A DNA stretch of 64,000 nucleotides from Leclercia adecarboxylata. GTDB lineage: Bacteria > Pseudomonadota > Gammaproteobacteria > Enterobacterales > Enterobacteriaceae. The stretch covers positions 2,294,001-2,358,000 of the forward strand of contig LR590464.1 in assembly GCA_901472455.1 (NCBI GenBank), in the 5' to 3' direction. Under the pieces are notes generated by a model. That model made no database searches and had not been told where the DNA came from. It saw only the letters and a program-made list of their open reading frames with translations. The position numbers and the translations under genes are program-made. Shown here piece by piece: positions 10,843-20,040 of this stretch; position 1 is the stretch's first letter; each line of letters starts with the position of its first letter.

Positions 10843-10867
10843 AATGATAATGAAAATAAATATCATT
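10843..10867. promoter_or_regulatory. Fur box upstream of the YncE-like/TonB receptor operon
   Basis: The segment AATGATAATGAAAATAAA followed by TATCATT is a near-palindrome matching the Fur consensus of GATAAT repeats. It lies 34-58 bp upstream of the YncE-like ATG, overlapping the expected promoter. Confidence 0.8.
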
Positions 10868-10943
10868 TACAATTGTAAAGAATTCTCAACCACCTACCAT
10901 TTTTAGTATTGAAGTCCGGTTATATTGCGCAATTAACAACCCC

Positions 10944-12252
10944 TTAACTCACGAACCGCCCTATTCTTGCCGCCTGGCTGGCTAACCCCTTAAAAATGGC
11001 CTCACTGACCTGCGCGGGGAAATCCGGTGGCAATTCTGCCCTGACGGAGGCAATCACGTCGTCTGTTCGCTCCGCCATCTCAGTCAGCAAACGGCGAGCG
11101 GCCTCCTGGGAATAACCTGCAAAAGCAGCGGTGCTAATAAAGTGACGCGGTTGGATCATCGCAAAATGGTACTGCCGGTTCTTGCCCTGTAACGCCATCG
11201 CCATCTTCGCTTTTTTGACCGGGATCCCCCTGCGTCGAACAGCGGAAACGCGGAAATCACGTCGTACAGCGGGGCCATGCGAAAGGCGGAATCCGGCTCG
11301 ATAAACAGGCTGAAATTCTTCCCGTGACCATCAATGGCGGCCAGCATCCAGAACAGGATCTGCGCCTTAAAGAACAGCTCGCGATCCTGCCCCGCCAGGC
11401 GGAACCGAGCAGCAGCTTCATGGCGTCGGCAATCCCGGGACCACCGTGAGATTCATATTTCAGCGCTGGCGACACGCCCAGGGCCTGGCAAAAATCTTCC
11501 TGCGGCAGACGCATCAGCCAGCCGCTGCTGGCCCAACGACGGTCGAAACGCTCGATAATCAGCACTTTCTTGCGGCCAAAGGTTGCCATCTCCGCCTGTG
11601 CCACTGGGAAACCAAAGGCTTTGGCAATGCGCAAACACAGCCATTCGTTTTCACAACTTTCGCTCAGGTCGATATTGTTTTGTTCTATTCTGCCGATCGG
11701 CAGCTTAAAGATGTGACTGGTTGGGGTGCTACCCTGGGGCCGCTGCCAGCGTGCCTGGTACCATAGCAGCGCCGTCTTTTCCTGCGCGCCGGCCAGCGAA
11801 ATGCGAAAGTCGGCATCCTCCTCGGTCATCCCCAGCGGTGCCATCTGATACCCGTCGAGCAGCGCGGCAATCTGATCGTCATCCAGCGGTTCGGCCACGA
11901 TATCGGTTACCGGGGGGATCTCCTGTCCCGGCGGATAGAGCTGAATGGCACCCACACAGTCACGCCCGACACTGGCCAGCAGATCAAAGGGATGAGCGGT
12001 TTCAACCTGGAATCGGGCCTGCATGCGGGCAATAATCGCTTCGGAGTCAGGCAGCAGATTACTGAAGAAATTAAAGACCTGCGCGCCTCTGATCCTGCCG
12101 TGCTGTAGTGGTAAAGAGAGCGAAATCGCGCGCGAACCCGGCTCGGCCAGCCACTCCGGGGCATACTGGAAGGACATCGCCCCGCTGCCGTCACGATGCA
12201 GGGTACCTACAACGTCGCCATTCATCGCAACAGTCAGTCGTTGTGCGCGCAT
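10944..12252 (-). CDS. hipA: HipA-type serine/threonine kinase toxin (frameshifted)
   Basis: About 436 codons. The N-subdomain is MRAQRLTVAMNGDVVGTLHR. The activation/ATP loop FRISLAGAQEKTALL carries the candidate autophosphorylation Ser. The catalytic DGHGKNFS and Mg-binding PLYDVIS motifs are present. Family kinases phosphorylate Glu-tRNA synthetase (GltX) and cause growth arrest and persistence. Two breaks, near 11405 (missing C) and 11225 (missing G), separate the three blocks; motif conservation argues for sequencing error. It starts 4 bp after hipB ends. Confidence 0.88.
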
Positions 12253-12255
12253 CGC

Positions 12256-12507
12256 TTACCACTCCTTCTTCCAGGCATTGTTATCCGGCAACGTGCCGCC
12301 TCGTTTCACCACGTGCAGCTCCAGATCCAGCGCCGAGAGGATTTTGAACAAGGTTTCTAGTTTGGTAGAGCCTGGTTTGTTCTCGAATTCCGATACCGTG
12401 GTTTGTTTAATCCCCACCTGTTCAGCCGTTGCCGTTTGGGTTAACTTATTGACCTTACGCTGATCCCGGACAGCCTGAGCCAGTGCGTCTGCCGATGTAA
12501 CTTTCAT
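12256..12507 (-). CDS. hipB: HipB antitoxin / repressor
   Basis: 83 residues, intact. An XRE-type HTH covers residues 10-65 (LTQTATAEQVGIKQTTVSEF as recognition region). The C-terminal tail ends KKEW like E. coli HipB, whose C-terminal Trp is part of its degradation signal. It binds HipA and represses the operon through the four operators immediately upstream. Confidence 0.92.
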   Translation of the reverse strand: MKVTSADALAQAVRDQRKVNKLTQTATAEQVGIKQTTVSEFENKPGSTKLETLFKILSALDLELHVVKRGGTLPDNNAWKKEW

Positions 12508-12510
12508 GTT

Positions 12511-12609
12511 TATCCCCTATAGCGGATATTTTAGAAAAACCCCCTACAGGGGATAAAATGAGAATACCCCCTACAGGGGATAAGTGCAAATTATCCCCTT
12601 TAACGGATA
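12511..12609. promoter_or_regulatory. Four HipB operators at exact 27-bp spacing
   Basis: Sites match TATCC-N8-GGATA at 12511-12528 (TATCCCCTATAGCGGATA, perfect), 12538-12555 (AACCC left half), 12565-12582 (TACCC left half) and 12592-12609 (TATCCCCTTTAACGGATA, perfect). Start positions step by exactly 27 bp. The two outer sites are perfect and the two inner sites have degenerate left halves. They fill the hipB promoter region. Confidence 0.9.
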
Positions 12610-13161
12610 ATCGCCCCCGCCATCTTGTTTTGCCAGACTATGTGAATGTGCACGATGCTGAGGTAATAGATAAAAGAGTAGCATTGTATGTTGTAACTAC
12701 AGAATAAATTATTTTAGCGACCTCTATTTAATACATTTTAAAGGTGCGCGATTTAATATTCCCGCGCTAATGAAAAACTGCCCAAATATAATCCAAAATA
12801 TAAAACAAGCTCCCGTTTCGTTAATTACAGTCTGTAAACCTGTTTTGCGACTAACTAACGTAGCGGCTTCGGGTAATTTATGCGTCCAATATAAAATAAT
12901 TTCGCTTAAACGAAGCGTATTGCGTAAAAAAAACACCCTTACCTCCCGATGATTTTAATCATTTTTTAGCAAAGCGAAGCAGGTGCTCCATGAAAAGAAC
13001 CCGCTGCTCATCAGGGTTCCCGTCTATCATTTAAAGATAAGAGAACAGTAGATCTGGTTCGCCTTTATTTTTGCAAGGGATGTTAAAACAAACCTGGTAC
13101 TTCCGGGTGGTTTTTTTTTGACTCTGTTTAGCCTTTAATGAAATACGGCGAGGGGGTAGGC
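12610..13161. other. AT-rich non-coding stretch upstream of the carbohydrate module
   Basis: No convincing gene. It is clearly more A+T-rich than the flanking genes. It holds the 20-bp motif at 12683-12702 that recurs before the LuxR gene and a nine-T run near 13111-13119. No IS or RNA gene was recognised. Confidence 0.6.
12683..12702 (+). promoter_or_regulatory. 20-bp motif shared with the luxR-type promoter (copy 1)
   Basis: ATTGTATGTTGTAACTACAG matches the copy at 17244-17263 at 19 of 20 positions. The core TGTTGTAACTACA has imperfect dyad symmetry (10 of 13 positions), as expected for a dimeric regulator. Confidence 0.5.
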
Positions 13162-13224
13162 ATGCCTGAATACGATCTAAATATGAGTGAAAGCCAGGTT
13201 ATTTTACCAGGATTTGACCCATAG
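13162..13224 (+). CDS. Possible 20-residue leader ORF
   Basis: ATG at 13162 with a strong Shine-Dalgarno (GAGGGGG at 13150-13156) and a reading frame MPEYDLNMSESQVILPGFDP followed by a stop. It lies 83 bp before the glycosidase start. It may be a leader peptide or the start of a longer protein cut by a sequencing error. No family recognised. Confidence 0.3.
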   Translation: MPEYDLNMSESQVILPGFDP

Positions 13225-13306
13225 AAGTGCTTATTTATTTCTCCTTTTTAAAACCATGCTGGTTTGCTTTTTTATTGAGAAATACTATCCATACGGGAGC
13301 AGTGAG

Positions 13307-14470
13307 ATGCCGATTTTCAACTCATTCTGGCAGGCGGGGTTTGAGGGTGCAGATTTTGTTACACGGCAGGGTCATGCCCTTTCAATGGATGATATTACGG
13401 GCCACGGCAGCAGACATCTCGAGGATTACAGGGCGCTTAGCCTCTTTAACATTGCCACGGTAAGAGAGAGCGTTGGCTGGAGACTCGCTGACAAATCAGG
13501 TGGTTACGACTTTAGCGCCGTGGCCGCAAAAATGGTGTCAGCAAAGGAGCATGGCGTCCAGATTTGCTGGACAATTTGCCATTACGGCTGGCCGGACGAT
13601 ATCGATTTTTTCTCAGATGAATTTGTAACGCGTTTCGCCCGTCTGTGCGGCGCGCTGGCGGCTTTTTTACGCCCCTGGTATCAGGAGCCGCCGGTCTATT
13701 CCCCGATCAATGAAATCTCCTTCACCGCCTGGGGGATCGCGGTAGGTCTGTTTCCCGCCTCCCTTGGGCAAGACATGGACGGCATGCAAATCAAACGGCA
13801 GCTGGTTCGTGCCGCGATAGCGGCCTGCGACGCTATATGGGCTGCCGATCCCCGCGCCAGAATGTTGCACTGCGATCCCATTGTCCATCTGATTTCTCCC
13901 GATAACGACCCAACGGTCGAACAGGAAACTGAGGCGTTGCGCACTGCGCAGTTTCAGGCGTGGGACATGTTAGCAGGACGGCTGGAGCCAGAACTGGGGG
14001 GGCCATCCACGCTATCTGGATCTGATTGGGGCCAATTATTACCACGACAACCAATGGATGACGGGAAACAACCAGCGCCTCGCCTGGCATCTTGGTGATA
14101 GCCGCCGACGACGATTACATACGATGTTACAGGAGCTTTATGAACGCTATCACCGCCCTATTCTGCTTGCCGAAACAAGCCATGTTGGCAGTGGACGTGC
14201 GCCTGGATTAACGACGTCGCCTCTGAAGTCGCTCAGGCTCAGCTGGCAGGCGTTGAGCTGACCGGGATATGCCTTTATCCCATTATTGATCGCCCCGACT
14301 GGGAAAATAACGCTGTCTGGCATCACTGCGGTTTATGGGACATCGCGCCCGATAAAGCACGACATCTGAATACCGTTTATGCACATGCCCTTAAGCAAAC
14401 CCAGGCGCGGCTGGAACATTTTCAACGGCCATCCGGCGCTTTGACCTTCACCGGCACAGAGGAATCAGAT
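13307..14470 (+). CDS. GH-A-clan glycoside hydrolase (GH1-like), frameshifted
   Basis: Starts at the ATG after GGGAGCAGTGAG. The (beta/alpha)8 fold is suggested by FWQAGFEGADF, the acid/base candidate in YSPINEISFTAWG (Asn-Glu pair), the IGANYYHDNQW segment, and a nucleophile candidate in PILLAETSHVG. The C-terminal part reads GLWDIAPDKARHLN. Breaks lie near 14015 and 14200. In the sequence as given, the frame runs without a stop into the downstream glycosyltransferase, although that gene has its own GAGGAA site and ATG. Substrate unknown; beta-glycosidase activity is a family-level inference. Confidence 0.7.
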
Positions 14471-17104
14471 ATGAAAAAAATATATGTATTTAGTCACCTG
14501 CGCTGGGACTTTGTCTTTCAGCGTCCACAGCATCTGATGACACGTCTTGCCCAGCACTATCACATCGTCTTTATCGAAGAGCCGCTCTATTCAGCGGATA
14601 AACCGGAGCTGAAACTCTCCCGGCCCGCTCCGAACGTCACGGTAGTGCAGCCCCACACGCCATCAACAGCGCCCGGATTCCATGACGAGCAGATTGCTTT
14701 TCTGGAAACGCTCCTGACAGAGCTACGGGAGCCGGACGAAACCCCGGTGGTCTGGTTCTACACGCCGATGGCGCTGCGCTGTTAAAAGTCTTTACCCCTG
14801 CGATCGTCATCTACGACTGCATGGATGAACTTGCCGCCTTTGAGAAAGCGCCTCGCCAGCTGTTGCAGCGCGAGTCTGCCCTGCTGACACGGGCAGATAT
14901 TGTCTTTACCGGTGGCCCCAGCCTGTATGAGGCCAGAAAAGGCCGTCACCCGAATATTCACTGTTTTGCCAGTAGCGTCGATGCGGTTCATTTTTGAACA
15001 GGCGCTGGATCGGGGGAATCATCACCCGCTGCAGGACGACATTCCTCATCCACGGCTGGGGTACTACGGCGTCATTGATGAACGCATGGATTTATCGCTG
15101 ATTGCCGCCCTGGCGGAATCGCATCCTGAGTGGCAAATCGTGATGGTCGGCCCGGTAGTGAAGATCGATCCCGCAACCCTGCCCCCAACGCAGCAACATT
15201 CATTATTGCGGCATGCAGCCTTACCAGGCCCTGCCACAGTTTCTTGCCGGCTGGGATGTGTGCCTGATGCCTTTCGCGCTGAATGAATCCACACGATTCA
15301 TTAGCCCGACAAAGGTGCTGGAGTACATGGCCGCGCAGCTGCCGGTGGTCAGCACCGCCATTGCCGATGTCGAAAAACCTTATAGCCACGTTGTTGCCGT
15401 CGCCCAGGATCACGCCGCCTTTATCGCCGCCTGTGAACAGGCCCTGGCGCTGCCGGAAGAGACCCGAAAAGCGCAGCAGCAGACAATGCAGAGCATTGTG
15501 GCCAGCACCTCGTGGGATAAAACCGTGCAGAGCATGCATGCGCTGATTGAGAGCGCGTTTTCACGCTATCTGGATGCCTCCGCCGGGTCGGTTGCGCCCG
15601 GGGATAGCCCCTCTGACGAGGCCTCTTCCGAGCCGGTTTTACGGCTGGTTCCACCAAAACTTGCCCATAGCGAAGTTGAGGAGTGTTTGATCCTCGGCGC
15701 CGGGCCAACCGGGCTGAGCGCAGCCTATCACTATGGCGAAGGCGCAACGTTACTTGAGCGCAATACCACGGTCGCGGGCTTTGTCGCTCCATTCAGGACA
15801 AAGGGTTTACCTTCGATTATGCGGGCCACATTATGTTTTCCGCAGACGAAGACGTGCTGGCGCTGTACAAGACGTTGCTGGGTGACAATATTCACTGGCA
15901 GATCCGCGAAGCCTGGTTTATACCGACGGTGTTTATACCCGCTATCCGTTCCAGGGATCGCTTTACGGACTGCCTGCCACAATCGTCAAAGAGTGCATTC
16001 TGGGTGCCATCGAGGCGCGCTACGGGACAGGGTCTGATGTGCAAAGCATGACGACCTGCACAGAGAAAACCGCTCAGGGTAAACATCACCACGACTGCTG
16101 TGCCGATGGCGCGGTGCCGGACTACATCAGCGCAGACGCGGCAGAAAAAGCGCCGCGAAAAGACAGCTTTGAAGCCTTTATCTACGAGACCTGGGGCAAA
16201 GGGATCGCCCGGCACTTTGCCATCCCCTACAATAAAAAATTGTGGACTGTGCCGCTGTCGGAGATGGAGACGTCCTGGCTGGGAGGCCGCGTTCCCCTGC
16301 CCGACCTGGAGCAAATTATCGACGGCGCCCTGAATGAGACCGCAAAACCGATGGGCCTAACGCCCGCTTCGGGTATCCGTTACAGGGCGGTTTCCAGGCA
16401 CTGATGAACGGGTTCCTGCCGCACATTAAAGGCCGGATCGAGACCGGGGCTGAAGTGAGTAAAATATATGCCAATCAGCGCATTGTTGCCCTCGCAGATG
16501 GACGGCAATACCGCTATGAAAGGATGATCAGTACCCTGGTGTTGCCGGAACTGATTCGTCTGATGGGCGATGAAGTGCCGCCTGAGGTCCGTAAAGCGGC
16601 GAAAGGCCTGCGCCACGTCTCGTTCGCTGCGTAAACCTGGGGATTGGTCGCGATAATCTGACTGACAAACATTGGATCTACTACGCCGGGAAAACGATCT
16701 TCCACCGCATATTCGTCCAGGGTAACGCCAGCCCCCTTCTGTAGCCCACCGGGGCGGTTGCGGCCTGACCTGCGAAATCAGTTATTCACCGGATAAGCCG
16801 CTGCCGGTTGACGGCCAGGCGTTAATCGACCGATGCATTAAGGAGTGCATCGAATCCGGGATCATTTCGGCAGACGATGAAATTATCACCGCCAATCAGA
16901 TAGATATCCCGTATGCCTACGTGATCTACGATCAGAACAGGAAAGAGAACGTGGAAACGATCCGCAAATGGCTGTTGCTGCATGGCATCACGCTGGCCGG
17001 ACGTTACAGCGAATGGGAATACTACAACTCAGACCATGCGTTTATCGCCGGGAAAGTAGCGGTCGAGAAAGTCCGCGGATCGGCCTACCGGCATTCTGTT
17101 TCCT
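14471..17104 (+). CDS. Two-domain protein: glycosyltransferase (GT-B) joined to a UDP-galactopyranose-mutase-like flavoprotein, frameshifted
   Basis: The N-terminal half (14471 to about 15650) begins MKKIYVFSHLRWDFVFQRPQ and contains the GT-B donor-site region NESTRFISPTKVLEYMAAQL. One uninterrupted frame then crosses a linker rich in Ser/Pro/Glu into a Rossmann FAD fingerprint, LILGAGPTGLSAAYHYGEGA. Further flavoprotein blocks follow: GFTFDYAGHIMFS, IARHFAIPYNKKLWTVPLSE, GGFQALMNGFLPHIKG, and the C-terminal SEWEYYNSDHAFIAG. Breaks lie near 14783, 14990, 15185, 15780, 15915, 16360, 16625 and 16740. Likely role is building a surface glycan or glycolipid (inference). Confidence 0.7.
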
Positions 17105-17131
17105 GACGGCTAAATCATTAACTGTTCAGCT

Positions 17132-17171
17132 GTCGCCGTTTGCGGCTAACGTATTGTTCGCAAACGGCGAC
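17132..17171 (+). terminator. Perfect 13-bp hairpin after the glycosyl module
   Basis: GTCGCCGTTTGCG (17132-17144) pairs with CGCAAACGGCGAC (17159-17171) around a 14-nt loop, 27 bp after the flavoprotein stop. There is no T run, so it is a terminator or an mRNA 3'-end stabiliser. Confidence 0.55.
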
Positions 17172-17243
17172 GATCGGGCTCCCAATCGCTGTAGAACCAA
17201 GACAAACGGGCACAATGTTGAGGTGTCTTATTCGTATAAGTTT

Positions 17244-17263
17244 ATTGCATGTTGTAACTACAG
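17244..17263 (+). promoter_or_regulatory. 20-bp motif shared with 12683-12702 (copy 2)
   Basis: ATTGCATGTTGTAACTACAG lies 70 bp before the LuxR-type start. The same near-dyad occurs upstream of the glycosyl module. It is a candidate autoregulatory and target operator for that LuxR protein. Confidence 0.5.
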
Positions 17264-17332
17264 GCAATTCTGGCCGCTGCGCCTGGTCTGTTCTACACTC
17301 ACTTACACAACACCATCGGGAGAAGATCAGAT

Positions 17333-18039
17333 ATGGAGACTCCATTAACCCCCCACGAGCTTCATCTCTTCTCGCACATCCTGTGGCAACTCGGCTCGGG
17401 CCAGGGCAGCCGCACCCTGCGTCAGGAGACGCTGGAAAATGTCTGCGCCTTGTTACAGGCCGATTTTGCGGCATCCTGCATCTGGTCTTCCCTCTCTAAC
17501 ACCTCACGCCATGGCGTCAGCTGGAACATTGACGACAAAGCGATGCGCGAGCATGCCAGCACCTGGCAATATATCGATCCCATCACCCCACTTCTGCGCG
17601 CAAAACAGCGCCCGACGCTGGTTGATGAGGTGATGCCAGCCCGCGAATTATACAAAACGCCCTTTTACCAGCACTTCCTGAAACCCTGCGGGATGCATCA
17701 CGGGGTGAATGTCTACTTTATACGTGAAGGTGAAGACGTGGGCGATCTGCGCATCTGGGCGGGCCAAAGGTGCCCCGCCGTTCGGGCAACGCGAGATCGC
17801 GCTGGCTGCAGTTGCTGGAGCCCTGGTTTGCCAGAGCCTTACCCAAAGATGACGCGTCACCGGCTTTAACCGCCCGCGAGCAGGAGGTTGTCAATCTGGT
17901 CAGTAAAGGCCTGGGGGATAAAGAGGTCGCCCGACTGCTGAACATCAGCTTCACCACCGTTCGCACTCATCTCAATCACGCGCTCAAAAAGCTGGATTGC
18001 GCCAACCGCACGGAGCTGGCCTCACGGTTCAGGCATTAA
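17333..18039 (+). CDS. LuxR-family transcriptional regulator (frameshifted)
   Basis: About 235 residues. A variable N-terminal sensor domain of about 150 residues contains a GMHHGVNVYF segment. A C-terminal LuxR HTH follows: LTAREQEVVNLVSKGLGDKE, then VARLLNISFTTVRTHL, then HALKKLDCANRTEL. Breaks lie near 17760 and 17810 (extra G each). The start follows GGGAGAAG. The N-terminal domain is not obviously an acyl-homoserine-lactone domain. It probably controls the adjacent glycosyl module or the amidase (inference from position and shared motif). Confidence 0.82.
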
Positions 18040-18119
18040 TGCCTCCTCAATCCTGAGGATGGCGGGCGCGTTTGGGATTTGCCTAAATGTTGCGGATACC
18101 TACAGCCAGGAAACAGCCC

Positions 18120-19560
18120 ATGAAAATAATAACACCCGCAACCCCTGCACCTCTGGATACCCTCTCCGCCGCCGATGCGGCGCAGCTCATCAGCGACCGA
18201 AAGATAACGAGCGAAGCCCTGGTTCGCGCTTGCTTAGCCCGCATCGATGCCCATGAGAACCTCAACGCCTTTATTACGGTCAATGCGGAACAGGCGCTGG
18301 CCCAGGCCAGAGCCTGGGATCAACACCTCTCGGACGGCGGTGCCCCCCTTGCCGCTGGGTGGCGTTCCCGTCGCGGTGAAAGACAATATTCACGTCGCCG
18401 GTTTGCCCAATACGGCGGGTACGCCTGCGCTGAAAAATTTCGTGCCCAACACCACCGCCCCGGTGATCCAACGTCTTATCGATGCGGGCGCGATTATTAT
18501 TGGCAAATGCAACATGCATGAGCTGGCCTTCGGCGTCACCGGTTATAACGCGGCGTATCACACGCCTGCGATTAAGGGCGTGCGCAACGCCCACGATGTC
18601 AGCCGCATTGCGGGCGGCTCCTCGTCGGGCAGCGCGGTGGCCGTAGCTGCCGGGATGGCTCCGGTGGCAATTGGCACAGATACCGGGGCATCGGTGCGCC
18701 AGCCCTGCGCCTTGAATGGCTGCGTCGGTTTTCGCCCCACCACCGGGCGCTATTCGCAGATAGGGATCACCCCCATCTCCCACACCCGGGATACCGCAGG
18801 CCCGATGGCCCGCAACGTGGCAGACATTGCCCTGCTCGACCGCCTGATAGCCGGTGGCGACGTGTTAGCCCCTAAACCCGCCGGGACCCTTCGCCTCGGA
18901 ATTGCGCACTATTTCTGGCAAGCGCTGGATGAAGAGGTCAGCCAACTGGCCCACGCCGCGCTCGACAGGCTGCGCGCTGCCGGGGTCACGCTGGTTAGTG
19001 TGGATATGCCCGGGCTTGAAGAGGCCAACGCCGCTGTCTCCTTCCCGGTGGTGATGCACGAGGGCAAACACGATTTGATTGATTATCTGCAGTCGCACGA
19101 AACCGGGCTGACGCTGGAGGATATCGTGGCGCACATCGCCAGCCCGGATGTCCGCGCCATCTTTGAGCACGGGATTGTGCCGGCGCTGATCCCGGACAGT
19201 AACGGGGATCTTATCCCGCTGCCGCCGCTGTACCAGGAGGCGATTTCGCAGGGGATCGGGCGGCTACTCGCCCTATATGAACAGACCTTTAGCGACCATC
19301 ATCTCGACGCGCTGATTTTCCCCACCTCGCCGGTCGTCGCCCCGCTGGCGAATGATGACGTGAGTTCAGGAGAAAACTTTTCCCGTTTGATCCGCAATGT
19401 GGATCCCGGCAGCAATGCACGACTGCCGGGACTGACCCTGCCGGTCGGGTTTGGTGCCACCAGCGGGCTACCTGTGGGGCTGGAGATAGACGGCTTGCCA
19501 GGTAGCGATGCGCAGATTCTGGCGACAGGTGCCACGCTGGAGCGGATTTTGGGGCAGTAG
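18120..19560 (+). CDS. Amidase-signature hydrolase (indoleacetamide/mandelamide hydrolase-like)
   Basis: About 479 residues with one break near 18345 (extra C). The Ser-cisSer-Lys triad is visible: Lys in [12 protein letters not shown], cis-Ser in [12 protein letters not shown], nucleophile Ser in [12 protein letters not shown]. The C-terminus [20 protein letters not shown] is typical of the family. It hydrolyses a small amide to acid and ammonia; resemblance to IaaH-type enzymes is noted but the substrate is not assignable. It sits 80 bp downstream of the LuxR gene on the same strand. Confidence 0.85.
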
Positions 19561-19569
19561 CAAGTCGCG

Positions 19570-19880
19570 AATTCTCCTGCTAAACAGCCGGGAACCATGA
19601 GGGTTATACAGCAGCATCACCGGAGCCAGAAGCGCAACGCTTATCAGCTGAGCGCGTGGTGTCTCCGGTGATGCTTTCGCCTGATACATCCCGGTCATCG
19701 TCGGGACGATCCAGGGATACAACGTAAACGCCAGAGCACCAGAACCAGTACTCACCAGCACTAGCCTCCCCGCCCACGACAGAAAGTGATACTCGCGCTT
19801 AAGCTGCCCCACCAGCACCGCCCCGACAATGGGTAACCAGCATCGGGGGATGTTGCAGATGCAGAGGCCACGTCTCTTGT
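19570..19880 (-). pseudogene. Fragment of cytochrome bd-type oxidase subunit II (CydB-like) C-terminus
   Basis: The minus-strand frame contains SGALAFTLYPWIVP, a short gap, SPETPRAQL and LLAPVMLLYN, matching the last two helices of CydB-type proteins (pattern FPFIMPS...ATSSQLTL...VPIILLY). The rest of the gene and subunit I are absent, and upstream sequence has stops. It is read as a decayed remnant. The match rests on recall of the family pattern, so confidence is limited. Confidence 0.45.
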
Positions 19881-19997
19881 GTATGCGAGGACCAGAACAC
19901 TACACGGCCACCAGCCACATTTCTATGTTGAAAACGGAAAACACCCTACGCAAAGGCTTTTTTATACAGATGGTGGGTTAGCAGAGGGGAAAGACAC

Positions 19998-20029
19998 AAA
20001 AAAGGAATACAGACCTTAATCTGTACTCC
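19998..20029 (-). terminator. Terminator of the cusCFBA operon
   Basis: A 10-bp stem GGAGTACAGA / TCTGTATTCC (one G-T pair) with a 6-nt loop, followed on the minus strand by six T, 11 bp after the cusA stop. Confidence 0.92.
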
Positions 20030-20040
20030 TGAGTCTGCAT

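Noticed and set aside
13100..13122. Rho-independent terminator at the nine-T run
   Set aside because: The only upstream stem is a 4-bp AACC/GGTT pairing, too weak to call.
14430..14471. True triple fusion of the glycosidase with the glycosyltransferase
   Set aside because: Not claimed as fact: an upstream indel could have removed the glycosidase stop (a TGA in another frame lies at 14442-14444), and a GAGGAA site precedes the ATG at 14471.
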